Shown: in pieces, positions 28,644-37,145 of the stretch
Layout: each line of letters begins with the position of its first letter
Position numbering within the stretch: the stretch's first letter is position 1
Source: Amycolatopsis decaplanina DSM 44594
Lineage (GTDB): Bacteria > Actinomycetota > Actinomycetes > Mycobacteriales > Pseudonocardiaceae
NCBI RefSeq assembly: GCF_000342005.1
Contig: NZ_AOHO01000038.1
Location: 92,920 to 156,919 of the forward strand
Direction: 5' to 3'
Length of the DNA: 64,000 nt
Made by a program: the position numbers and the translations under genes
Notes under the pieces: model-generated
Seen by the model: the letters and a program-made list of their open reading frames with translations, nothing else
Database searches by the model: none
Told to the model about the DNA's origin: nothing

Positions 28644-30962
28644 GTGTCCCGAAAAAGTCCTCTTCGTCGTGCCGCCCTACCGGCGGTCGCCGCCGTGGTC
28701 GCCACCGCCGCACTCCTGCAGGTACCGCCCGAGGTGGCGGACGCGGCACCGGGGCCCGGCGCGCTGACCGGCCTCGACCTCGGCGCGGCCAATCGCCGCG
28801 CGCCGGTCGCGGGGCTCTACGACTGGTCCAAGGCCGGGTACCGCGGTGGTGCCGCGCTGCCGGGCTCCGGTGAAGTGAATCCGAACGCCACCTGTCAGGT
28901 CACCGCCGCCGAACTTGCGAGCCAGTACAACGTCAAGCCCGACGACGGCGCCGATGACACGAACGGGATCCAGGCGGCGATCGACGGGATCAAGAGCGCG
29001 TGCTCGCCGTCCGGGAGCTACACCAAGCTGAGCACGATCACCTTCCCGGCAGGCCGCTTCGACGTCACGCACGAGATCCACGTCGACGCCGATTACCTGA
29101 TCCTGCGCGGCGCGGGCAAGGACGCCACGAAGTTCGTCTACAAGCCCGACGTGAACACCCTCTACGACACCCTCACCCCGGACGGTTCCGACTGGGACGA
29201 GGACGGGATGACCTCGGGTGCGGGCAAGGGCGGCTGGTTGTGGCCCGGTCGCGGGCTGTTCCGTGTCCAGTCCAGGGGAGTGCACACGTCCTATGCGAGC
29301 GACTACGCCTCGGCGCCGGCGAACCGCAAGGACATCTTCGAGGGCACGATCAACGTCCACTGGAAGGCCGGGGTGAAGCTGCGGGGCAAGCCGGGTGACA
29401 CCGCGTTCGCAGCCCGGATGGGGGACAAGGTCGTCCACCTGGCGAGCAGCGGCGCCCTGACCTCGCTCGCCGCCGGGAACCTGGTCAACATCCGGGCGGC
29501 CAACTCGCTGAAGCTCTACGAGCAGCAGCAGGCGACGCCGACCACGTTCCCGTTGCTGAACATGCACATGCGCCAGCAGATCTTCACGATCGCGGCGCTC
29601 GACACCACGGCACGCACCATCACCCTCGACAAACCGCTCGAGTACGACGTCCCGGTGAACTCCACGTCGGACGGTTCGGCCCCGATCGACGGCGCCACCT
29701 ATGACTCGAAGGCCGCACCGCTGGTCGACCCGGTGCTCGGCGTCGGGTTCGAGGACCTCGGGTTCACCCAGGACATGCCGGGCCTGAACCCCGCGGAGGC
29801 GAACAACAACTACGGGAACATGGCGCCCGCGGCGGAGATGCACGGGATCGTGTTCAAGTGGGCGGCGAACTCGTGGGTCCGCGGCATCCGGGCGGACATG
29901 GCCGGTTCGCATCCGATCGTCACCGAGGAGGCCAAGAACCTCCAGATCGTCGACAACGAACTCAACGGCTCGTGGAACAAGGGAAAGGGTGGCAACGGCT
30001 ACTTCCGCGGCTCCCGGGTCTGGGATTCGCTCTACGCCGGCAACACTTCGACCCTGCTGCGGCACTTCACCTTCCAGTGGTCCGCCGCCGGCAACGTGGT
30101 GATCGGCAACTCGTTCGACTCCGACCTGAACCTGCACGGAGGCTGGGAACGCAACAACCTCTTCGAACTCAACACGGTCAAGGTCCCGTACGCGCACCGC
30201 TCCGGGAACTGCCGCGCCAACTGCGGTGAGGAGGGCGGAGGCGGTCCCGACGACTCGAACTGGTTCCCGATCTGGTGGGGCGCGGGCAAGAAGGCGGTCA
30301 AATGGTCGGGCGCTTCCGGCTACCGCAACGTGTTCTTCAACAACGCCATGACCAAGCAACTCGCGGACAATGGTCCGTATAACGACTTCTACGCCGACCG
30401 GCACCGCGTCTACGCCTTCGGCTGGGACGGCACCGCGTACAAGCACCTCGACGTCGGCGGGACACCGATCGCCGACTGGGCGAAGAACGAGCAGCGGGAC
30501 TACACCGGAGGGCACGGGGTCGACGCGACCAAGACCGACGCCACGTCGTCGCTGTTCCTGAAGTCCGTCGACGGGACCCCGCCGTCCTCGACGACGAGCC
30601 AGACCACGACCACGTCCACCTCGACGACCACCACCCAGACTCCCAGCACGTGCCTGACCGCGACGTTCACCCGCAAGTCGGTGTGGGACAGCGGCTACGG
30701 TGCCGGCTTCACGATCACCAATACCTGTTCGGCCGCGGTGGGTTCGTGGACGGTCGAGTTCGACCTGCCCGCCGGGACGACGATCACCGGTTCGTGGAGT
30801 TCGGTGCTGACCAGGACCGGGCAGCACTACCGGTTCGGGAACGCGTCCCACAACGGGAGCGTCAAACCCGGCGGCACGGCGACGTTCGGCTTCAACGCCA
30901 CCGGTCAGGGGCTCCCGGCCGCGTGCTCGATCGCCGGAACGAAATGCGGAGGCACGGAATGA
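28644..30962 (+). CDS. Secreted right-handed beta-helix enzyme with C-terminal CBM2
   Basis: The product has 772 residues. Signal peptide ~1-34; residues ~35-640 form a pectate-lyase-like beta-helix (DDGADDTNGIQAAIDGI, a pectin-lyase/GH28-type start, and a long run of INV/VIG/NN turns); a Ser/Thr-rich linker ~650-672; CBM2 cellulose-binding domain ~675-772 (SVWDSGYGAGFTITN, GSWSSVLTRTGQHY). It probably cleaves a plant cell-wall polysaccharide at the cellulose surface; lyase or hydrolase cannot be decided. GTG follows CGGAGG. Coupled by ATGA to the next CBM2 enzyme. Confidence 0.78.
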   Translation: MSRKSPLRRAALPAVAAVVATAALLQVPPEVADAAPGPGALTGLDLGAANRRAPVAGLYDWSKAGYRGGAALPGSGEVNPNATCQVTAAELASQYNVKPDDGADDTNGIQAAIDGIKSACSPSGSYTKLSTITFPAGRFDVTHEIHVDADYLILRGAGKDATKFVYKPDVNTLYDTLTPDGSDWDEDGMTSGAGKGGWLWPGRGLFRVQSRGVHTSYASDYASAPANRKDIFEGTINVHWKAGVKLRGKPGDTAFAARMGDKVVHLASSGALTSLAAGNLVNIRAANSLKLYEQQQATPTTFPLLNMHMRQQIFTIAALDTTARTITLDKPLEYDVPVNSTSDGSAPIDGATYDSKAAPLVDPVLGVGFEDLGFTQDMPGLNPAEANNNYGNMAPAAEMHGIVFKWAANSWVRGIRADMAGSHPIVTEEAKNLQIVDNELNGSWNKGKGGNGYFRGSRVWDSLYAGNTSTLLRHFTFQWSAAGNVVIGNSFDSDLNLHGGWERNNLFELNTVKVPYAHRSGNCRANCGEEGGGGPDDSNWFPIWWGAGKKAVKWSGASGYRNVFFNNAMTKQLADNGPYNDFYADRHRVYAFGWDGTAYKHLDVGGTPIADWAKNEQRDYTGGHGVDATKTDATSSLFLKSVDGTPPSSTTSQTTTTSTSTTTTQTPSTCLTATFTRKSVWDSGYGAGFTITNTCSAAVGSWTVEFDLPAGTTITGSWSSVLTRTGQHYRFGNASHNGSVKPGGTATFGFNATGQGLPAACSIAGTKCGGTE

Positions 30963-32413
30963 CGAGGAAACGACTGCTCGCCGCGATCGCGGCCACGGCG
31001 TCTGCGGCGGGCCTGTTCGGCGCCGTCGTCACCGCGGAGGCCGCCGCGCCCAGCCTGACCGCGGTGTTCGCCCAGAGTTCGGCCTGGGACAGCGGGTACG
31101 GCGGGAAGTACACGCTCACCAACGCGGGCGACGCGAACAGTGCACAGTGGACGATCGAGTTCGACCTCCCCGAAGGCACCGCGATCACCACCTCGTGGAG
31201 CTCGGTGCTCACCAGGACCGGGCAGCACTACAAGGTCACCAACGCCGGCTTCAACGGCACGATCGAACCCGGCGGCACCGCGTCCTTCGGTTTCAACACC
31301 ACGGGGCTGGGCCTGCCGACCGGCTGCACGGTCAACGGCAGCCCGTGCGGGGGAGGGGCGCCGACCACCACCACGGCACCGACCAGCACCACGACCGTGA
31401 GCAACCCGCCGACGACGACCACCACCACCGTTCCCTCGGGAGACGTCGTCGACGTGGGCACCGCGGCGGAACTGCGGGCCGCCCTGGCCGCCGCGAGCCC
31501 CGGTCAGACCATCCGGCTGGCCGAGGGAACCTACCGGGGGTCCTTCGTGGCCACGAAACCCGGCACGGCGGACGCGCCGATCACGGTGACCGGACCGGCG
31601 ACGGCGGTCCTGATCAACGACGGTCCGTCGGGCGAGGCGCCTTCCTGCCCTGCTCCGACGGCGGGCTGGGATTCCGGGTACGGGTTCTGGCTCTACGGCG
31701 CGCCGTACTGGCATCTCAAGGGCTTCACCGTGCAGGAATCGAAGAAGGGGATCGTCGCGGACGACTCGCACCACACCGTGATCGAAGGTGTGCGGGTCCA
31801 CCGGATCGACGAGGAGGCCGTGCACTTCCGTCGCTCCTCGGCCGACAGTGTCATCCGCGACTCGACGATCAGCCACACCGGTCTCGTGCAGGCGGGTTAC
31901 GGCGAGGGCGTCTACCTCGGATCGGCGAACTCGAATTGGGCGTGTCACGGGAACTCCGGCGGAGTCGACCGAAGCGACCGGATCCAAGTGCTCGACAACC
32001 ACATCGGGCCGTACGTCGCCGCGGAGGGCATCGATGTCAAGGAGGGCACCGCGGACGGGGTCATCCGGGGCAACAACTTCGACGGCCAAGGGGTTTCCGG
32101 GCAGAACTCGGCCGATTCCTGGGTCGACGTCAAGGGATTCGGGTACGTGATCGAGGGGAACACCGGCACCTTCGCCTCGCCGGGGACGTTCGCGAACGGC
32201 TACGAGACCCACAACCCGAGCACCACCCCGTCGTTCCCGAACGGCTGCGGCAACGTGTGGCGGGACAACAAGTCCGATCTCGGAGGCGTCGGTCAGTACG
32301 CCATCAAGATCACGTCGACGTCGAAGTGTCCGGAGCGGCCCAACGTCGTCTACGCGTCCAACGCCGTGTCGAGTGCGGTGAACGGGCTGACCAACATCCC
32401 CGTCACGCCTTGA
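30959..32413 (+). CDS. Secreted CBM2 plus parallel beta-helix (pectate-lyase-like) protein
   Basis: The product has 484 residues. Signal peptide ~1-28, CBM2 ~30-130 (SAWDSGYGGKYTLTN, TSWSSVLTRTGQHY), a Thr/Ser/Pro linker ~135-165, and a beta-helix ~165-484 starting VDVGTAAELRAALAAASPGQTIRLAEGTYRG, typical of PL9/DUF1565-like lyases. Its domain order mirrors that of the upstream gene, so the two CBM2 coding regions are neighbours across the ATGA junction. A pectin- or other polyuronate-cleaving role is likely. Confidence 0.78.
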   Translation: MTRKRLLAAIAATASAAGLFGAVVTAEAAAPSLTAVFAQSSAWDSGYGGKYTLTNAGDANSAQWTIEFDLPEGTAITTSWSSVLTRTGQHYKVTNAGFNGTIEPGGTASFGFNTTGLGLPTGCTVNGSPCGGGAPTTTTAPTSTTTVSNPPTTTTTTVPSGDVVDVGTAAELRAALAAASPGQTIRLAEGTYRGSFVATKPGTADAPITVTGPATAVLINDGPSGEAPSCPAPTAGWDSGYGFWLYGAPYWHLKGFTVQESKKGIVADDSHHTVIEGVRVHRIDEEAVHFRRSSADSVIRDSTISHTGLVQAGYGEGVYLGSANSNWACHGNSGGVDRSDRIQVLDNHIGPYVAAEGIDVKEGTADGVIRGNNFDGQGVSGQNSADSWVDVKGFGYVIEGNTGTFASPGTFANGYETHNPSTTPSFPNGCGNVWRDNKSDLGGVGQYAIKITSTSKCPERPNVVYASNAVSSAVNGLTNIPVTP

Positions 32414-32457
32414 CGGCCGCCGGTGGCGGGAGCGGCACGGCTCCCGCCACCGGCGGG

Positions 32458-33261
32458 TCAGTCCCGGACCGCGGTGATCGCGACGGTGGCGTAGCGCGTG
32501 GTGAACCGGCCGCCAATCCTGTCGATCGCCGTCCCGACCTCGGTGAGGATCTTTTGTCGCACAGTGGGTTCGACCCAGGTGAGCGAGCCGAACGTCGGGA
32601 GCTGGTCCAGCCATTCGTCACGGGTGTAGACCCGCTCCCAGTCGTGGCGGCTTCGCTCCGGCTCGCCGAACCTGCCTGCTTCCCGCAGACCGTCGGCGAC
32701 CTTCACGATGAGTGGCCCGTACGGGTCAGAGGACTGTTTCGGCACGCTCTTGAGATCGATCGGGGCGTCCGGCACGAGCCGCCGGTAAGCGTCCGCCAAG
32801 GCCTCCGCGACCTCTTCCGGAGGTTCGGGCACATGCCAGAACGCGGCCAGGATTCCTCCGGGCCGTAGCACTTCGGCGGCCTTGGCGGCGCCCGCCACCG
32901 GGTCGACCCAGTGCCAGGCCTGCCCGGAGACGAGCAGGTCGAACCGGCGTCCGGCGGGGTCCCATGCCTCGAACTTCGCGACCTCGACGTCGATCCCGCT
33001 CCGGCGGGCGAACTCGGCCATCCGGGGGTCCGGTTCGACGCCCAGTACGTGACAGCCCGCCGCCTGGAACTGGCGAGCTTCGATCCCGGTGCCGGCGCCG
33101 ACGTCGAGGATTTCGCGGCCGGGAGCCGCGGCGATGAGGTGATCGATGAGTTCCGGGGGATAGGCGGGCCGGGTCCGGTCGTAGCGTTCGACGTCCACGC
33201 CGAAGGATTCCGCGGCCTGTCGGTAGCGGTGAGGCTCTTGCCCCGAAGGTAGAGTGGGCAT
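32458..33261 (-). CDS. Class I SAM-dependent methyltransferase
   Basis: The product has 267 residues. Motif I is EILDVGAGTGIEARQF, followed by GVEPDPRMAEF, LLVSGQAWHWVDP and LRPGGILAAFW, the pattern of UbiE/COQ5-type small-molecule methyltransferases. It is divergent from a TetR gene 50 bp away; one TetR-like operator overlaps its start codon. Substrate unknown. Confidence 0.82.
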   Translation of the reverse strand: MPTLPSGQEPHRYRQAAESFGVDVERYDRTRPAYPPELIDHLIAAAPGREILDVGAGTGIEARQFQAAGCHVLGVEPDPRMAEFARRSGIDVEVAKFEAWDPAGRRFDLLVSGQAWHWVDPVAGAAKAAEVLRPGGILAAFWHVPEPPEEVAEALADAYRRLVPDAPIDLKSVPKQSSDPYGPLIVKVADGLREAGRFGEPERSRHDWERVYTRDEWLDQLPTFGSLTWVEPTVRQKILTEVGTAIDRIGGRFTTRYATVAITAVRD

Positions 33262-33291
33262 GCGCCCACCTTAAGTGGGCACTTGCCCACT
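33254..33291. promoter_or_regulatory. Tandem operators in the methyltransferase/TetR divergon
   Basis: AGTGGGCACTTGCCCACT (33274-33291) is a perfect 8-2-8 palindrome. GTGGGCATGCGCCCAC (33254-33269), a 6-4-6 palindrome sharing GTGGGC, overlaps the methyltransferase ATG (33259-33261). Both are probable binding sites of the adjacent TetR protein. Confidence 0.75.
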
Positions 33292-33311
33292 AGTCAACGC
33301 AAGGGAGCCGT

Positions 33312-33884
33312 ATGCCGACCGGGGTAGCCTTGCGCGCCGTCCGCGCGCAGTTGTTCGACGCCGCCGAACGGGTCCTGCTGCGGGACGGGCCGAGCGGGCT
33401 CACCAGCCGCGCCGTGACCACGGAGGCGGACTGCGCGAAAGGCGTGCTCCACCGGCATTTCGACGACTTCGACGGATTCCTCGCCGAGTTCGTGCTGGAT
33501 CGGATCGAGAAACTTGACGAGAAGGGCCTCCGGGAGGCCATCGGCACCGGAACGGTCGTGGACAACCTCACCTCGGCGCTCACGGCGGTGTTCGAGTCGG
33601 TCGCGGTCGCGATCGTCCCGCTCGTGATCTTCCGCGACGAGCTTCGCGCCCGGTTGCGCCGCGAGTGGCCTGTCGGCATACCGGTGCTGACGCAGGCCGC
33701 TGTCATGATCGGCGCTTACCTCGACGAGGAACGAGCGCGAGGCAGGATCGCCGAGGACGCCGATGTCGAGACGCTCGCGGCCACGCTCATCGGTGCCACT
33801 CATCTGCTCTACGCCGACCGGACCGCGCCCGCGCCGGAACCGGCGCAGGTGCGGAAAGTGGTGGAAACGGTGATCGCGACGTGA
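33312..33884 (+). CDS. TetR family regulator
   Basis: The product has 190 residues. The N-terminal helix-turn-helix reads LFDAAERVLLRDGPSGLTSRAVTTEADCAKGVLHRHF, with Cys and Val where many members have GVSxGTLY. The C-terminal domain is helical and unclassified. ATG follows AAGGGAG. The two palindromes in the 50-bp divergent gap predict repression of both itself and the methyltransferase. Confidence 0.82.
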   Translation: MPTGVALRAVRAQLFDAAERVLLRDGPSGLTSRAVTTEADCAKGVLHRHFDDFDGFLAEFVLDRIEKLDEKGLREAIGTGTVVDNLTSALTAVFESVAVAIVPLVIFRDELRARLRREWPVGIPVLTQAAVMIGAYLDEERARGRIAEDADVETLAATLIGATHLLYADRTAPAPEPAQVRKVVETVIAT

Positions 33885-33921
33885 AAAAGGCGGCGAGTCC
33901 TCAGTGGACTCGCCGCCTTTT
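33885..33921. terminator. Bidirectional hairpin terminator
   Basis: A 16-bp perfect stem (33885-33900, 33906-33921) starting AAAA and ending TTTT, loop TCAGT, lies between the TetR stop and the convergent folD stop. Confidence 0.92.
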
Positions 33922-33929
33922 CCCGTGGA

Positions 33930-34763
33930 TCAGGACTGCGCGGCGGTGACGGTGTGCCGCAGCAGCAGCGACGTCGTGACCGGGCCGACGCCGCCGGGGA
34001 CCGGCGTGATCGAACCCGCGATCTCTTCGACCGCGGCCTGGTCGACGTCGCCGACGAGGCCGCCTTCGGGAGTCGGGTTCGTGCCGACGTCGATCACCAC
34101 GGCACCGGGCTTGACGTGGTCCGCGCCGATGAAGTGCGCGCGGCCGACGGCCACGACCAGGACGTCCGCGGTCTTGGTGACCGCCGCGAGGTCCTTGGTG
34201 CGGGAGTGGCAGACGGTGACCGTCGCGTGCTCGCCGAGCAGCAGCAGAGCGGCGGGCTTGCCGACGATGGTCGAGCGGCCCACGACGGCGACCTGGGCGC
34301 CGGACAGGGCGACCTGTTCACGCTTCAGGATCTCCAGCACCGCGGCGGCGGTGGCGGGCGCGTAGGTCGGGAGACCCGCGGTGAGACGGCCGAGGCTGAC
34401 CGGGTTGGCGCCGTCGACGTCCTTGCGCGGGTCGATGTGCGCGCCGACGTCGTCGAGCGTCACGCCTTCGGGCAGCGGGGTCTGGCAGATGATGCCGTGC
34501 ACCGACGGGTCCGCGGACAGCTTGTCGAGTTCGCGGGTGACGTCCTCGCCGGTCGGCTTCTCGAGCTGGACGACCCGGCAGTCGACGCCGACCTTCTTCG
34601 CGGCACGTTCGATCGAACGCACGTACCAGGCGGTGGCGTCGTCGTCGGTCGGGACGAGTACGGCCAGTGTCGGAGCGGTACCCGATTCGCGAAGCTTGGC
34701 GGCGGTCTCGGTGACCTCGGCGGTGATGGCGGCGGCGATCGCGCGCCCGTCGATCAGCGTCAT
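33930..34763 (-). CDS. folD: Bifunctional methylenetetrahydrofolate dehydrogenase/cyclohydrolase
   Basis: A 277-residue FolD that interconverts 5,10-methylene-, methenyl- and 10-formyl-tetrahydrofolate. Signatures: catalytic YVRSIERAAKKVG, GIICQTPLPEG, DPRKDVDGANP, and NAD(P) motif VVGRSTIVGKPAALLLL, with PVPGGVGPVTTSLLLRHTV at the end. Its ATG overlaps the stop of the cyclodeaminase-type gene (ATGA). Confidence 0.93.
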   Translation of the reverse strand: MTLIDGRAIAAAITAEVTETAAKLRESGTAPTLAVLVPTDDDATAWYVRSIERAAKKVGVDCRVVQLEKPTGEDVTRELDKLSADPSVHGIICQTPLPEGVTLDDVGAHIDPRKDVDGANPVSLGRLTAGLPTYAPATAAAVLEILKREQVALSGAQVAVVGRSTIVGKPAALLLLGEHATVTVCHSRTKDLAAVTKTADVLVVAVGRAHFIGADHVKPGAVVIDVGTNPTPEGGLVGDVDQAAVEEIAGSITPVPGGVGPVTTSLLLRHTVTAAQS

Positions 34764-35383
34764 CGGGCGAGCCTTTCGCGAACCTGGGCGATGAGGGCGT
34801 CGGCGCGCCCGGCGGCGGGGGTGTACTCGGTGAGACGGGTCTCGGTCTCCTTGCGGAGCTGCTCGTCCGACATGGACGCCAGGTTGACCTCGACGTTGAC
34901 CACGCCCGATTCGAGCGCGGACTTGGCGGACGAAGCCGCGACCGCGATGTCGGAGATGACGTTGGTGTTGGCGCCTTCGAGGATCGAGGCGGCGACGTCG
35001 ATGACCTCGGCGGCGAGGGCGGCCGTGCGCAGCGGGACCTCGGCGGCGCCGACCAGGGCGGCCTGGATCGCGGCGGTGCGGGCCTGCTTCTCCTCGTCGG
35101 TGGCCTTCGGGAGCTTGTAAGCGGCGACCACCGCGTCGAAGGCGGCGGCGTCGTCGGCGGCGAGGCCGAGCGCACGCGTCCGGAGGTCCTCGGCCTTGCC
35201 CAGCGCCTCGGTCATGGTGGCCTCGTGCTCGGCGTACTTCGGCTTGCCGATGGTCAGGTTGCACACCATGGAGACCAGGGCTGCGCCGACCGCGGCGTTC
35301 ATCGCGGCACCCGCGCCTCCACCGGGCGTCGAGGCCTTCGAAGCCAGCTCGTCGAGCCACTGACCGACCGGTCGATCCTCCAC
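34760..35383 (-). CDS. fchA: Cyclodeaminase/methenyltetrahydrofolate cyclohydrolase family protein
   Basis: The product has 207 residues of the FTCD_C fold: STPGGGAGAAMNAAVGAALVSMVCNLTIGK, AADDAAAFDAVVAAYKLPK. Members act as formimidoyl-THF cyclodeaminase or as methenyl-THF cyclohydrolase. Coupling to folD suggests C1-folate metabolism. GTG at 35383 follows GAAGGGAAC. Confidence 0.85.
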   Translation of the reverse strand: MEDRPVGQWLDELASKASTPGGGAGAAMNAAVGAALVSMVCNLTIGKPKYAEHEATMTEALGKAEDLRTRALGLAADDAAAFDAVVAAYKLPKATDEEKQARTAAIQAALVGAAEVPLRTAALAAEVIDVAASILEGANTNVISDIAVAASSAKSALESGVVNVEVNLASMSDEQLRKETETRLTEYTPAAGRADALIAQVRERLAR

Positions 35384-35446
35384 GCGATGTTCCCTTCACG
35401 CTGGTTTTGCCGTCGCGCCGAAGCCTACCCGGGGGTTCCTGGACAG

Positions 35447-35495
35447 CCCGAAGGCCACCTTCGCGACGATCGACTTCGGCGAAGGTGGCCTCGGG
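35447..35495. terminator. Hairpin terminator of the M15 peptidase gene
   Basis: Arms 35447-35464 and 35479-35495 pair over 17 bp with one bulged A and a 14-nt loop, 11 bp past the peptidase stop codon on the minus strand. It also resembles other intergenic GAAGGCCACC-type palindromes. Confidence 0.7.
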
Positions 35496-35505
35496 AGAAC
35501 GGGGG

Positions 35506-36330
35506 TCAGGACCGCTGGTACTCCTCCCAGGTGAGCTTCGGCGAAACGGCGGGGCCGTCGTCGGAACCGCGGCCGGCGAGGCCGTTGTAGCCGAGGTAGT
35601 AGTCACCGGCCTGGTGCTGCGCACCGGACGACAGGTCCGGATCGGACAGTGCGATGGCGTGGATGTGGTAGGCGAAGCCCTGGGCCGGGGTCCGGACCCA
35701 AGCCGCGAAGCCCACCTGACGCAGCTTCCTTGCGACGTCGGTCCGCGTGGTCGAGGACATGCCCTCGACGCCGATGTCGAGCGCACCGCCACCGTCGTGC
35801 GTTCCCGCGGAAGCGCCGACGCCGCCGGGGTTGTACGAGCCCTGTGTGATCGTGAGCTGCCTGCCGAGCAGGCTCTCGGCCTTCACCAGCATCGCCTTGG
35901 TGCGGGTGTTCATCGTCTCGCCGTGGTAGGTCAGGCGGCTACCCGCCGAGACCACCGCGGTGACGGTGTACCGGCCCTCGCCCAGCTTCTCGAGTGACGT
36001 TTTGCCCGGCAGGCCGGAGGCGTCGATCCCGGTGTAGCCCAGCGACTTCTGATAGCTGGAGTACGCCGTGATGGTCGACGTGCCGAAGTGGCCGTCGACG
36101 TATTGCTGGTCGAGCAGCCCCTTGGCGGCCAGCGCCTGCTCCACCAGCAGCACGCTGTCCTTGGCTCCGGGGGTCAACGCGCTGTCGGCACGGCGCGGGT
36201 CGATCTGCGCGGCCTTGAGCACCGCTTCCATGCTGGCAGTGGGCAACGCGGTCACCTCGGCGCCGGCCGGTGCGGCCACGCCGAGGGAGAGCACGGTCGC
36301 TGTCGCGAGCACGGCTACCTTGGTCAACAA
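35506..36330 (-). CDS. Secreted peptidoglycan-binding M15 (D,D-carboxypeptidase-like) peptidase
   Basis: About 274 residues from the TTG at 36330, chosen for AGGAGG 6 nt upstream (TTG 36327 also possible). A Sec signal (ending PAGAE) is followed by a PGBD-like domain (~45-125: DSVLLVEQALAAKGLLDQQYVDGHFG) and an M15 zinc-peptidase domain (~150-260) with AGTHDGGGALDIGV and HIHA supplying His, Asp and His ligands. It likely trims peptidoglycan stem peptides outside the cell. Confidence 0.8.
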   Translation of the reverse strand: MLTKVAVLATATVLSLGVAAPAGAEVTALPTASMEAVLKAAQIDPRRADSALTPGAKDSVLLVEQALAAKGLLDQQYVDGHFGTSTITAYSSYQKSLGYTGIDASGLPGKTSLEKLGEGRYTVTAVVSAGSRLTYHGETMNTRTKAMLVKAESLLGRQLTITQGSYNPGGVGASAGTHDGGGALDIGVEGMSSTTRTDVARKLRQVGFAAWVRTPAQGFAYHIHAIALSDPDLSSGAQHQAGDYYLGYNGLAGRGSDDGPAVSPKLTWEEYQRS

Positions 36331-36500
36331 TTCCTGCCTCCTGAGCGGATCCGGTTGTCCGGGCAGCATGGGCAGCGTGAATACAAGGGCCGTACAAACG
36401 AACCTTTCTCAGGTCCTTGTCGCCCGGTCGGGTGTCACTCCGGCGAAACCGGGGGTGAGCTGATAAGACTTCCGGTGGACGCCGAAAGGTCGAGATCCAC

Positions 36501-36956
36501 ATGGTGCTACGTACTTCGCCACCCTCGAGGGCTCATCTCAGACTGCTCGCGGCGGCGGACGCGTCCCCGCCTGCCCGGCGCCGGGACCGGTACGGCGGGA
36601 TCCCCGACCGGAGGCTGGCCGCGATCCTCGCCGCGGAGGACGTGGCGGAGGAACACGGGCTGAGCGCGCACGTCCGGACGACCTGTTACGTCCACCGCGG
36701 CTGGGTGCATCAGTGCATCTCCGATCCGATGCACGTCCTGGTCGTGACCGGCCATCGATGGTGCCGTCGCTGTGATCGCACGATCGAAGTCCAGGTCGAC
36801 GAGACCTTCCCGGGATCGGTCGAGCTCTTCTGCGACGGCTGCGGCGTCCCGCCGGACACCGTCGCGAACCGCGAGGTCCTCCTGGCCTGCAGGGCCAGTC
36901 TGAGCGCCATGCACGGAGGAGAAGTGTCGACGCTTTACGTCGTTCCGGACCGCTGA
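36501..36956 (+). CDS. Hypothetical Cys-rich, probable zinc-ribbon protein
   Basis: The product has 151 residues. The second half carries CYVHRGWVHQC, WCRRC and FCDGCG, which could form one or two zinc knuckles; the first 40 residues are basic. No known family recognised. Coding bias is good and the ATG is preceded by AAGG. Stands alone. Confidence 0.55.
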   Translation: MVLRTSPPSRAHLRLLAAADASPPARRRDRYGGIPDRRLAAILAAEDVAEEHGLSAHVRTTCYVHRGWVHQCISDPMHVLVVTGHRWCRRCDRTIEVQVDETFPGSVELFCDGCGVPPDTVANREVLLACRASLSAMHGGEVSTLYVVPDR

Positions 36957-37145
36957 CCGGCACCCGATCGCGCTGTCCGACGGCGCCGGACAGCCGTACC
37001 TCCGGCGTCCGATCGGAGCAGTCGGTGGTTTGGACCACCACTGTTATCGAAGCGTGATCTGGACATATCGCACGGACGGCTACTTTGTTGTGGCGCGCAA
37101 CGAATTGCTTCGCCCGTGGATTTCCAACGCCGGAGGTGTCACGAC

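Noticed and set aside
36331..36500. ydaO-type c-di-AMP riboswitch ahead of the M15 peptidase
   Set aside because: Cell-wall hydrolase genes in actinomycetes often carry one and fragments such as TCAGCTCACC look similar, but the conserved GGGTGAATC and CCGAATCCG blocks are missing.
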